A DNA stretch of 5,356 bases from an uncultured Bifidobacterium sp. Its GTDB lineage: Bacteria > Actinomycetota > Actinomycetes > Actinomycetales > Bifidobacteriaceae. Under the pieces are notes generated by a model that searched no databases, had not been told where the DNA came from, and worked only from the letters and a program-made list of their open reading frames with translations. Every line of letters begins with the position of its first letter. Position 1 is the first letter of the stretch. The position numbers were made by a program, and so were the translations under genes. The DNA is taken from positions 1-5,356 of the forward strand of contig CALEGL010000003.1 of NCBI GenBank assembly GCA_937876495.1, in the 5' to 3' direction. Shown here piece after piece: positions 1 to 5,356 of this stretch.

Positions 1-370
1 GGGCGTGATGCGAGGAGACGAACTCGTCGTCGAGGACGACGGTGTTGGTGGACGACCGGCCCACCGTGATGGCGCGGCCCGTGAGTGGCACGGACGTGCC
101 GGCCGCGGGCCCGTCGATGACGACGAGAAGCGATGGTCCGGCGGGCTCCGCGGAGGGAACGGTCATCGTCGGCGGCGCGGCGGCGGCCGGTGAGGGCGCG
201 GCGGTGGCGCGCCGCCGGGCGCGCCGCCCCTTGCGGCGATGGGACAGGGACTTGCGGGGGCTGAGGGAGGTGATGTCACGATGCAGGGAGCGCACGGCGA
301 AAGCCACGAATATCCATAGCAGGGCCAGGAACCCGTACTTGAGAATCGCGAATGTCAGCTCGGTGATCAT
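1..370 (-). CDS. fhaB: FhaB (FipA-like) membrane-anchored FHA-domain protein, C-terminal part missing
   Basis: This frame starts at an ATG (368-370), stays open for 123 codons and leaves the window at the left edge, so the C-terminal part is missing. Residues 5-26 form one hydrophobic segment (it includes GFLALLWIF), which should anchor the protein in the membrane. A very basic linker follows (about residues 39-54), then an Ala/Pro-rich stretch to about 79. From residue 81 an FHA fold begins, with the hallmark GR at 104-105 and VSSHHA at 118-123, where S119 and H122 match the conserved S-x-x-H. An N-terminal helix followed by a cytoplasmic FHA domain is the architecture of mycobacterial FhaB/FipA, a phosphothreonine-binding protein linked to division and PknA/PknB signalling. 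It lies 24 bp downstream of fhaA on the same strand, so it is probably the second gene of that operon. Only a weak GGCGGAA-like Shine-Dalgarno precedes the ATG. The role is inferred from the family; the FHA call is secure. Confidence 0.87.
   Translation of the reverse strand, partial: MITELTFAILKYGFLALLWIFVAFAVRSLHRDITSLSPRKSLSHRRKGRRARRRATAAPSPAAAAPPTMTVPSAEPAGPSLLVVIDGPAAGTSVPLTGRAITVGRSSTNTVVLDDEFVSSHHA
206..228 (-). repeat. 12-bp-period tandem repeat in the fhaB linker
   Basis: The plus strand has two exact copies of GGCGCGCCGCC, at 206-216 and 218-228, giving a 12-bp period. On the coding strand this is a tandem GCGGCGCGCC-rich unit encoding GRRA then RRRA (residues 48-55) in the basic linker of fhaB. 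Because the unit is a multiple of three, gain or loss of copies would keep the frame. The core GGCGCGCC is also palindromic. It may simply reflect GC-rich Arg/Ala codons. Confidence 0.7.
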
Positions 371-394
371 GTCGGTTCCGCCCGCCGGACGGCT

Positions 395-1093
395 CTACTC
401 CTGCTCCTGGGAAGCCCAGTAGAGGATGCGGGTCCGTCCTATCGTGATGGTGTTGCCGTCGAGAAGGGTGGCGGCGGGGACCTTGTGCCCCTCGACATAG
501 GTGCCGTTCGTCGATCCCAGATCACGGGCGATGACTCCGTTGGGCGTGATGTCGATCTCCAGATGGCGACGGGAGACGCCTTGGTCGTCGATGATGATGT
601 CGCAGTCGGAGCCGCGGCCCAGCACCGTCCTTTCACTGGTCAGGCCGTATTTCTTGCCGTTGATCTCTATGACGGGGATGTCCTGCGCCTGGTCGTCGGT
701 GGTGACGGGGGCCGCGGTGCCCTGCACGGATTCCGAACTCAGAGTGAAGTTCCCTCTGCTCAGGCCCAGATCCTCCTCGAATATGACGACCACGGGGCCT
801 ACGAAGGCATAGTGCTGGCTTTTCGCATAGTTCGTGAGGTTGTCGGCGAGCTCGTCGGCGAGCGCCTCGCTTCCCCACTGCTCGATGCGGTCGAAGTCCG
901 AGGTGCTCAGCTTGAACCGGTACTCGTTGGGCGCCACGGTGCGGTCGCGGCCCAGGGGCATGGCCTTGGAGTCGATCTCGTGTTCGAGTGCGCTGGAGAG
1001 GTCGACCGGCTGCAGGTCCTTGGAGCCGAACTTCGCAAACATGCCGTTGACCGCGCCTTCGACGCTTTTCTCGAAACGGTCAAGAACGCTCAT
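395..1093 (-). CDS. fhaA: FhaA, DUF3662 plus C-terminal FHA-domain phosphothreonine-binding protein
   Basis: This 232-residue cytoplasmic protein has no signal peptide or membrane segment. Residues 1 to about 118 form the DUF3662/FhaA N-terminal domain, with a typical start (MSVLDRFEKSVEGAVNGMFA) and the conserved PLGRDRTVAPNEY-type stretch around 46-58. A short linker (about 119-138) leads to a complete FHA domain: GR at 159-160, S174-RR-H177, and LGSTNGT at 192-198. FHA domains bind phosphothreonine; mycobacterial FhaA binds phosphorylated partners such as the MviN/MurJ pseudokinase domain and restrains peptidoglycan synthesis. The ATG at 1093 was chosen because AAAGGGG lies 5 nt upstream and family homology begins exactly there. 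An ATG further upstream at 1309 would add 72 Arg/Pro-rich residues without homology. The mycobacterial protein is about 527 residues because of a long low-complexity linker; here that linker is almost absent. The gene probably leads an operon with fhaB. Confidence 0.93.
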   Translation of the reverse strand: MSVLDRFEKSVEGAVNGMFAKFGSKDLQPVDLSSALEHEIDSKAMPLGRDRTVAPNEYRFKLSTSDFDRIEQWGSEALADELADNLTNYAKSQHYAFVGPVVVIFEEDLGLSRGNFTLSSESVQGTAAPVTTDDQAQDIPVIEINGKKYGLTSERTVLGRGSDCDIIIDDQGVSRRHLEIDITPNGVIARDLGSTNGTYVEGHKVPAATLLDGNTITIGRTRILYWASQEQE

Positions 1094-1098
1094 GGCGA

Positions 1099-1105
1099 CC
1101 CCTTT
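1099..1105 (-). promoter_or_regulatory. Ribosome binding site of fhaA
   Basis: Read on the minus strand, the sequence is AAAGGGG followed by TCGCC and ATG. This purine-rich Shine-Dalgarno at 5-nt spacing decides in favour of the ATG at 1093 over the in-frame upstream ATG at 1309. Confidence 0.7.
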
Positions 1106-1119
1106 CTTTTCCTCACCAT

Positions 1120-1148
1120 ATCCTACGCGGCGCGTCGGGAGGGGCCAA
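1120..1148 (-). promoter_or_regulatory. Candidate sigma70-type promoter for fhaA-fhaB
   Basis: On the minus strand, a -35-like TTGGCC (1148-1143) is separated by exactly 17 nt from a -10-like TAGGAT (1125-1120). Each hexamer matches consensus at 4 of 6 positions. Transcription would start near 1113, giving a leader of about 20 nt that still contains the AAAGGGG ribosome site. Position and spacing are good, but hexamers this degenerate occur by chance in GC-rich DNA, so this is only a candidate. Confidence 0.45.
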
Positions 1149-1171
1149 CCGATGCCCGTCATGCTTGCAAT

Positions 1172-1193
1172 TTCTCCATTGTGTTCTCCATTG
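1172..1193. repeat. 10-bp direct repeat TTCTCCATTG, two copies, in the divergent intergenic region
   Basis: TTCTCCATTG occurs exactly at 1172-1181 and 1184-1193, a 12-bp period with two bases between copies. The pair is flanked by the inverted arms GCAAT (1167-1171) and ATTGC (1190-1194). It lies between the divergent fhaA and S9 peptidase genes, in one of the few less GC-rich patches there. It could be an operator for a regulator of either gene, but no known binding-site consensus was recognised. Confidence 0.5.
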
Positions 1194-1197
1194 CGCG

Positions 1198-1221
1198 GAC
1201 GATTTCGACGATGGGGACGAT
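1198..1221. repeat. GACGAT triplicate at 9-bp spacing
   Basis: GACGAT occurs at 1198-1203, 1207-1212 and 1216-1221, each separated by a different trinucleotide (TTC, then GGG). It lies in the 214-bp divergent intergenic region upstream of the S9 peptidase. It may be a small regulatory repeat or a chance product of composition. Apart from this, the 10-bp repeat and the minus-strand promoter candidate, I see nothing convincing in 1094-1307; no good plus-strand -35/-10 pair was found. Confidence 0.4.
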
Positions 1222-1307
1222 CCGCGCCGGGAACGCGTGTGTTGCCATGCGGGTGGACCTGCGGAGAGCGGACCCCCGGAGCCTGCTCTGAGGGTAGCGT
1301 GGACGGC

Positions 1308-3713
1308 ATGGACTATAGGGAATCGATGGAGAAGTATCCCGAACGCAAGGCGCGGACGCTGCGCTTCACCTGCGGGGCACCGCGATCCGCACGGGTGGTG
1401 GGTGACGGGTCGCGCGCGCTGTTCCTCCGTTCGGACGGTCCCGAGGACCTTGTCACCTCGCTGTGGATGAGCATCCTCTCCGGGGATGGGCGCCATCGTG
1501 AGGTGCTGCTCGCGGATCCTCGGAAGCTGCTGGCTGATGCGGATGGCGAACGGGTGTCGCCTCAGGAGCGCGCGCGCCGGGAACGGGCCCGTGAGGGTGG
1601 TCGCGGCATCGTCTCCTATGATTCGGACGTTTCGGGGGATCGGGTTGTCTTCGTTCTGGACGGACATCCCTTCATGGCGGACATAGGCTCCGACCTGGCG
1701 GCGACGGTCACCGACCTGTCTCGGGACGCCGGGGACGCATCGGACGCGACCGCGGAATCGTCCCTGCCTTCTCCGGTGGCCGCCCTGCGCATCTCGCCGG
1801 ACGGCCGTCATGCGCTGTATTCCACGGGTCGCGAGCTCGTCGTCATCGACGTCGATGAGAATGGCTCGGTTCTTGGCAGGTCGGTCGTCGTGGCGCTTTC
1901 GCAGGACGCTCCCGACACGATGGTCCTCGGACTGCCGGAATTCGTCGCCGGCGAGGAGATGGACCGATACGACGGGTTCTGGTGGTCGCCGGACTCGCGT
2001 CGTGTCCTTGTCGAAACCTTCGACTCCTCTCCGGAGCCGGTGTGGTATCTCTCCGACCCCACGGATCCCGACGTTCCAGCGGTTCCGCGCCGCTACCCAC
2101 GCGCACTGACCCGCAACGCGCGGGTGGGGCTGTCGCTGCTCGACCTGACGACGGATTTCTCCGGGCGCTGCCGTGTCTCGGCGTCGAAGGACGTGACATG
2201 GGACGATGAGGGCTTCGAGTATCTGGCGGCCGTGTCCTGGATCGGCGCGCACGACCCGGTCCTGCTCGTGCAGAACCGACGGCAGAACAAGGACCTGGTG
2301 CTGGACGTCCATCCGGATGGGTCGACGACCGTGCTCGAGAGGCATGCGAATCCGCAGTGGCTCGACCTCATCGCCGGAACCCCTGCGATGACCCCCGACG
2401 GCAGACTCGTGTGCGCTCTCAACGACATGGACGCCGACACCAACAGGCTCACCGTCGACGGCCGCGCGTTCACTCCGGTGGGTTGGCAGGTGCGGCGGGT
2501 TCTGGACGTCACGGATGAGGATGTGCTCGCCGTAGTGCAGCGCACGCCGGACCTCGCCCCCGACGTGCCGTCCGCCTGGCGGAACCATGCCGACGGCCAT
2601 GATGCGCGCAGCCTGGACGTGGTCCGCATCGACTATGAGGGGAATCTGTTTCCCGTCACCGTGGAACCCGGCGTCTGGACCGCATCCCGTCGGGGTCGTG
2701 GCATGGTCGTGTCCGGAAGGGACATGGCCTCGGCGATGTCGACGATGACCCATGTTCTTGCCGGCTGCGGTCCGGATTCATCGGAGAGGAAGACGGCGTC
2801 GGATGCGATGCGGAACCGGACCGCGGCGGAGCCGGAACGACGCGTGACGACGGATGTCCGTGCCGCCATTGGGAATGCCGCCGAAACCCCCGGATTCACG
2901 CCCACGACGCGCTTCGTCAGGCTGGGGGCGCATGGCCTCATCGCGGCGATCACCCGTCCGGGGGCGGACAGCCGATTCGCCGGGGCCTCCCGTCTTCCCG
3001 TGCTGATGAGGCCCTACGGCGGTCCCGGCTTCCAGCAGGCGGTGCTCAGCCAGTCGTACCACTGGGACTCCCAGTGGTGGGCGGATCAGGGCTTCCTCGT
3101 CGTCACGGCCGACGGTCGAGGGACCACCGGACGCGGTCCGCGCTGGGACCGTGAGATCGCCGGGCGGATGAAAGATGTCACCCTGGCCGATCAGGTCGAG
3201 GCGGTGAAGGCGCTTCCCGATGTGGCGCCCGAGGCGGATCTCGGTCGCGTCGCCATCATCGGCTGGTCCTACGGCGGATATCTGTCGGCGCTCGCCGTGC
3301 TGGACGCCCCCGACGTCTTCCGCGCCGCCTGCGCCGGGGCGCCGCCCGTCGACTGGACCTTGTATGACACCCATTACACCGAGCGCTATCTGGGGCTCGA
3401 CCCGGAGACCTACCGCCGCAACGGTCTTCTCGACGACGCCCCGGGGCTTCGTCGGCCGCTGATGATCATCCACGGCTTCGCCGACGACAACGTGACCATC
3501 GCCCATTCGCTCAGGCTGTCGCGGGCGCTGATGGCTGCCGGCCGGCCGCATGTCTTCCTGCCGCTGACCGGCATCACCCATATGACCAACGATCCGGACG
3601 TCGCCCGCAGTCTGCTCGTACTCCAGCGCGACTTCCTCTACGAGGCGCTGGGGATGGACGGGCCGACGGTGTCGGCGGGCGGTTCGGCGAAGCCCGGCGT
3701 GGCTGTACGGTGA
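1308..3713 (+). CDS. Dipeptidyl-peptidase-IV-type S9 family serine peptidase
   Basis: This 801-residue prolyl-oligopeptidase-clan enzyme probably releases N-terminal X-Pro dipeptides from peptides. An N-terminal segment with a PQERARRERARE-like stretch near residues 85-96 leads into a beta-propeller (DPPIV_N, roughly 100-470). This carries the signature GEEMDRYDGFWWSPDS; E216-E217 match the paired glutamates that hold the substrate amino terminus in DPP-IV. The alpha/beta-hydrolase domain (about 550-795) has YGGPG with Y570 (oxyanion tyrosine), nucleophile S654 in GWSYGGY, D726 in HGFADDN and H758 in ITHMT. The Asp-His distance of 32 residues equals that of human DPP-IV. There is no signal peptide or membrane anchor, so it should act in the cytoplasm on imported peptides. 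I chose the ATG at 1308, with GAGGGT (1290-1295) a rather long 12 nt upstream; an in-frame GTG at 1299 and an ATG at 1326 are alternatives. It is followed after 4 bp by a lipase-like gene. DPP-IV is favoured over acylaminoacyl peptidase because of the EEMDR motif. Confidence 0.92.
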   Translation: MDYRESMEKYPERKARTLRFTCGAPRSARVVGDGSRALFLRSDGPEDLVTSLWMSILSGDGRHREVLLADPRKLLADADGERVSPQERARRERAREGGRGIVSYDSDVSGDRVVFVLDGHPFMADIGSDLAATVTDLSRDAGDASDATAESSLPSPVAALRISPDGRHALYSTGRELVVIDVDENGSVLGRSVVVALSQDAPDTMVLGLPEFVAGEEMDRYDGFWWSPDSRRVLVETFDSSPEPVWYLSDPTDPDVPAVPRRYPRALTRNARVGLSLLDLTTDFSGRCRVSASKDVTWDDEGFEYLAAVSWIGAHDPVLLVQNRRQNKDLVLDVHPDGSTTVLERHANPQWLDLIAGTPAMTPDGRLVCALNDMDADTNRLTVDGRAFTPVGWQVRRVLDVTDEDVLAVVQRTPDLAPDVPSAWRNHADGHDARSLDVVRIDYEGNLFPVTVEPGVWTASRRGRGMVVSGRDMASAMSTMTHVLAGCGPDSSERKTASDAMRNRTAAEPERRVTTDVRAAIGNAAETPGFTPTTRFVRLGAHGLIAAITRPGADSRFAGASRLPVLMRPYGGPGFQQAVLSQSYHWDSQWWADQGFLVVTADGRGTTGRGPRWDREIAGRMKDVTLADQVEAVKALPDVAPEADLGRVAIIGWSYGGYLSALAVLDAPDVFRAACAGAPPVDWTLYDTHYTERYLGLDPETYRRNGLLDDAPGLRRPLMIIHGFADDNVTIAHSLRLSRALMAAGRPHVFLPLTGITHMTNDPDVARSLLVLQRDFLYEALGMDGPTVSAGGSAKPGVAVR

Positions 3714-3717
3714 GCAT

Positions 3718-4812
3718 ATGGCCTCGAGCATTCCCCTGATCGACGAGCACGGGTACGCCGCCTTCATGGACGGCACCGTTCTTCCGGCGCTGGATCACTG
3801 CCGTCAGGAGGGCTGGATGCCCGCCGCGGGGGACCGGGGGCTTGGCATCCCTCCCGCCACTGGACGCCTGCACTACGTATGCTTCGATGCCGCGCGCTTC
3901 GACGAGCTTGACGTGTCCGGGGCCTCGGCGAGGTTCCGCGGGGCCGTCGTCATCTCGCACGGCTTCACGGAGTTCATCGAGAAGTACGCGGAGCTCATCT
4001 GGTACCTCCTGATGGATGGGTATTCGGTATGCATGCCCGAACACCGGGGGCATGGCTATTCGGCGCGGGACGTGGACGACCCGTCGCTGGTGTGGATCGA
4101 CGACTGGCGCCGCTACGTCGCCGACCTGGTGAGGTTCAGCCAGGACGTCGGCCAGCGGTACGCGGACAGCCGGCCGCTGAATCTCTTCAGCCATTCGATG
4201 GGTGGCGGCATCGGAGCCGCTGTCATCGAAAGGTATCCCACGCTGTTCGACAAGGCCGTCCTCTCCAGTCCCATGATCGTGCCGTCCGCGGGGATGCCCA
4301 CCTGGCTGGCTCGGGCGGCGGTGTCGGCGGCCGACGTCCTCGGATTCGGGAAGTCGAGGATCGCCGGCCAGGGGGAGTTCTCGCCGGTGTTCGATATGGA
4401 GGGCAACGAGGGGGCGAGCGAGGAGCGTCTGCGCTGGTATCATGCCCGTCGCTGCGCCGACGTGCATTTCCAGACGTATGCGCCCACCTATGGATGGATG
4501 CGGCAGATGCTGGCCATGTCGCGGGCCGTGCTCAGGCAGAAGGCCTGCGACGGCATCGAGACGCCCATGCTGCTGCTTCAGGCGGGGCGTGACGTCTGGG
4601 TGCGCAACGACGCCGAGAACCGCTTCGCCCGCCAGGTGCGTCTCGGAGGAGGCGACATCCGGATGGAGCGCTTCGCCGACAGTGTCCACATGATCTTCTC
4701 CATGCCGAACACGGTGATGCGCACCTACGTCGACGACGTCCTGACGTTCCTGGACACGCCGTCGGTGCAGATCATCGGCAGCGACGAATGGAGCGAGGTC
4801 TCGCGCCGATAG
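3718..4812 (+). CDS. Alpha/beta hydrolase, lysophospholipase (PldB)/monoacylglycerol lipase-like
   Basis: This 364-residue serine hydrolase belongs to the Hydrolase_4 (serine aminopeptidase S33/lysophospholipase) type. Visible parts in order: oxyanion HGF at 81-83 (VVISHGFTEF); the PEHRGHGYS block typical of lysophospholipases and monoglyceride lipases, near 107-115; nucleophile elbow FSHSMGGG with S160; a cap region (about 185-260) containing a PTYGWMRQ stretch that resembles E. coli PldB; D292 in LQAGRDVWV; and H324 in DSVHMIF. The elbow has Ser158 where the usual G-x-S-x-G has Gly. There is no signal peptide, so it is probably cytoplasmic or peripheral to the membrane. Likely substrates are lysophospholipids, monoacylglycerols or small esters; which one cannot be decided here. 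The ATG lies 4 bp after the peptidase stop, with only a weak GGTGAG (3709-3714) ribosome site overlapping that stop, which suggests one transcript and translational coupling. Confidence 0.87.
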   Translation: MASSIPLIDEHGYAAFMDGTVLPALDHCRQEGWMPAAGDRGLGIPPATGRLHYVCFDAARFDELDVSGASARFRGAVVISHGFTEFIEKYAELIWYLLMDGYSVCMPEHRGHGYSARDVDDPSLVWIDDWRRYVADLVRFSQDVGQRYADSRPLNLFSHSMGGGIGAAVIERYPTLFDKAVLSSPMIVPSAGMPTWLARAAVSAADVLGFGKSRIAGQGEFSPVFDMEGNEGASEERLRWYHARRCADVHFQTYAPTYGWMRQMLAMSRAVLRQKACDGIETPMLLLQAGRDVWVRNDAENRFARQVRLGGGDIRMERFADSVHMIFSMPNTVMRTYVDDVLTFLDTPSVQIIGSDEWSEVSRR

Positions 4813-4822
4813 ACGCACGGCC

Positions 4823-4856
4823 GGGCGCCGTACAGGTTCTCATGCCTCCGGCGCCC
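4823..4856. terminator. Hairpin between convergent genes, possible bidirectional terminator
   Basis: GGGCGCCG (4823-4830) and CGGCGCCC (4849-4856) are a perfect 8-bp inverted repeat around an 18-nt loop. AGG (4834-4836) and CCT (4845-4847) can extend the stem inside the loop. It starts 11 bp after the hydrolase stop, between converging genes. No U-tract follows on either strand, so it may act as a weak intrinsic terminator or an mRNA 3'-end stabiliser. Confidence 0.5.
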
Positions 4857-4867
4857 AGCCTCCTTCG

Positions 4868-4884
4868 CCACCCACGCACGGTGG
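4868..4884. terminator. Second small hairpin in the convergent intergenic region
   Basis: CCACC (4868-4872) and GGTGG (4880-4884) form a 5-bp stem around a 7-nt loop, followed on the plus strand by TTCCC. It is short and lacks a real U-tract. Together with the stronger hairpin just upstream it may help end plus-strand transcription. Confidence 0.3.
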
Positions 4885-4913
4885 TTCCCTGATGGTGCGG
4901 GTTCCTGACGGTG
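4883..4913. repeat. Imperfect direct repeat GGTTCC(C)TGAYGGTG
   Basis: GGTTCCCTGATGGTG (4883-4897) is followed by GGTTCCTGACGGTG (4900-4913), differing by one indel and one substitution, with a 17-bp period. It lies between the converging hydrolase and methionine-synthase-like genes. It looks like a small local duplication without an evident function. Confidence 0.45.
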
Positions 4914-4932
4914 GCGGAAGGGGCGTCCTAGG

Positions 4933-5356
4933 TCAGTCCTCTCCCCACACCCTGCGGGCGATGGATCGGACGAGCGCGACCTTGGCCCACTGCTGGTCCT
5001 CGGTCAGCGCGTTGCCATCCTCGGTGGAGGCGAATCCGCACTGCGTCGACAGATACAGCCGGTCGAGGGGGACGACCCGCGAGGCCTCCTCGATGCGACG
5101 GACGATGACGTCGGGATCCTCGAGCTGCGCCCTCTTCGAGGTGATGAGTCCCAGAACGACCTTCTTGTCGTTGGAGACCTTCGCCAGTGGCGCGAAGTCG
5201 CCGGAGCGGTCGTCGTCGAACTCCAGGTAGTAGGCGTTGACGTTCTCCTCACCGAACAGGACGTCGGCCACCTGGCCGTATCCGCCGGAGGAGAACCACT
5301 GGGATCGGTAGTTGCCCCGGCATACATGCGTGTTGATGGTCATATCCGCGGGGGCG
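4933..5356 (-). CDS. Cobalamin-independent methionine synthase-like protein (MetE C-terminal/YxjG type), N-terminal part missing
   Basis: The frame ends at a TGA (4933-4935) and stays open to the right edge, so about 140 C-terminal residues are present and the start is outside the window. An ATG at 5343 is internal: the codons before it stay open (A-P-A-D-M), and the fold continues upstream in relatives. The zinc-thiolate site of MetE-type barrels is complete: H and C in THVCRGN (codons at 5326-5328 and 5320-5322), E in YLEFDDDRSG (5221-5223) and C in STQCGFAST (5038-5040). HVCRGN, LEFDD-RSG and CGFASTEDGN are typical of the short, stand-alone YxjG/YxjH group rather than full-length two-barrel MetE, though the latter is not excluded by a fragment. 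The likely reaction is methyl transfer to homocysteine, or to a related thiol, to make methionine in the cytoplasm. It converges on the hydrolase gene, so it is a separate transcription unit. Any regulatory leader lies outside the window. Confidence 0.88.
   Translation of the reverse strand, partial: APADMTINTHVCRGNYRSQWFSSGGYGQVADVLFGEENVNAYYLEFDDDRSGDFAPLAKVSNDKKVVLGLITSKRAQLEDPDVIVRRIEEASRVVPLDRLYLSTQCGFASTEDGNALTEDQQWAKVALVRSIARRVWGED

Noticed and set aside
42..422. Plus-strand open frame of 126 codons over fhaB.
   Set aside because: The minus strand encodes a membrane helix and FHA motifs there; the plus frame is an Arg/Ala-rich shadow.
1242..1270. TTGCCA (1242-1247) as the -35 box of a peptidase promoter.
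   Set aside because: The sequence 17 nt downstream (AGAGCG) does not resemble a -10 element, and no better one lies at 16-18 nt.
834..1307. N-terminal extension of the peptidase to an upstream ATG at 834.
   Set aside because: It would overlap most of fhaA on the opposite strand and add a Cys/Arg/Ser-rich segment unlike the family; homology begins near 1308.
1094..1309. N-terminal extension of FhaA to the ATG at 1309.
   Set aside because: The extra 72 residues lack homology, cross the predicted promoter and have no ribosome site, while AAAGGGG precedes the ATG at 1093.
1113..2753. A 546-codon open frame on the minus strand, antisense to the peptidase.
   Set aside because: Its product is rich in Arg/His/Gly/Pro with no domain, and it mirrors the codon bias of the peptidase, whose triad and signature motifs prove the plus frame.
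3574..4818. A 414-codon open frame on the minus strand, antisense to the hydrolase.
   Set aside because: It is a shadow of a high-GC gene: low-complexity composition, no recognisable motif, and the opposite frame has a complete alpha/beta-hydrolase triad.
5341..5343. ATG at 5343 as the real start of the methionine-synthase-like gene.
   Set aside because: The frame stays open to the window edge, no ribosome site is seen, and a protein starting here would have the zinc site at its first residues without the barrel that supports it.
1..5356. Search by eye for CRISPR arrays, IS ends, tRNA genes, prophage or toxin-antitoxin genes.
   Set aside because: No regularly spaced repeats with unique spacers, no terminal inverted repeats with a transposase frame, no tRNA-like arms and no small toxin-antitoxin pair were seen; nearly all of the window is explained by five genes.

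Overview
The window looks like ordinary chromosome from a high-GC actinobacterium, most likely Bifidobacterium or a close relative. Four things point there: the strong G/C bias at third codon positions, the adjacent fhaA-fhaB pair that opens the actinobacterial PstP/RodA/PbpA/PknA/PknB signalling and cell-wall cluster, a signal-less dipeptidyl-peptidase-IV-type S9 enzyme divergent from fhaA, and a YxjG-type methionine synthase fragment. The genus is inferred from gene content and remembered synteny, not from a database match.

Layout: bases 1-1093 (minus strand) carry fhaB, cut by the left edge after 123 codons, and the complete fhaA upstream of it. Both encode FHA phosphothreonine-binding proteins and they are separated by 24 bp, so they are probably co-transcribed from a promoter just upstream of fhaA. 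Bases 1094-1307 are a divergent intergenic region with a credible minus-strand promoter and two sets of short direct repeats. Bases 1308-4812 (plus strand) carry a likely two-gene operon: an 801-residue S9 peptidase with an intact Ser-Asp-His triad, then, 4 bp later, a 364-residue alpha/beta hydrolase of the lysophospholipase/monoacylglycerol lipase type. Bases 4813-4932 separate convergent genes and hold two hairpins and an imperfect direct repeat. Bases 4933-5356 (minus strand) are the C-terminal part of a cobalamin-independent methionine synthase-like protein that runs off the right edge.

How the genes work together: FhaA and FhaB are probably phospho-readers downstream of Ser/Thr kinases at the growing cell wall. 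The peptidase probably processes imported proline-containing peptides in the cytoplasm. The hydrolase probably cleaves lysophospholipids, monoacylglycerols or similar esters. No functional link between these modules is visible beyond proximity and possible co-transcription.

I found no RNA gene, mobile element, CRISPR array or phage gene, and nothing that amounts to a new system. The points most worth checking are the shortened FhaA linker, the repeats in the divergent promoter region, and the peptidase-lipase pairing.
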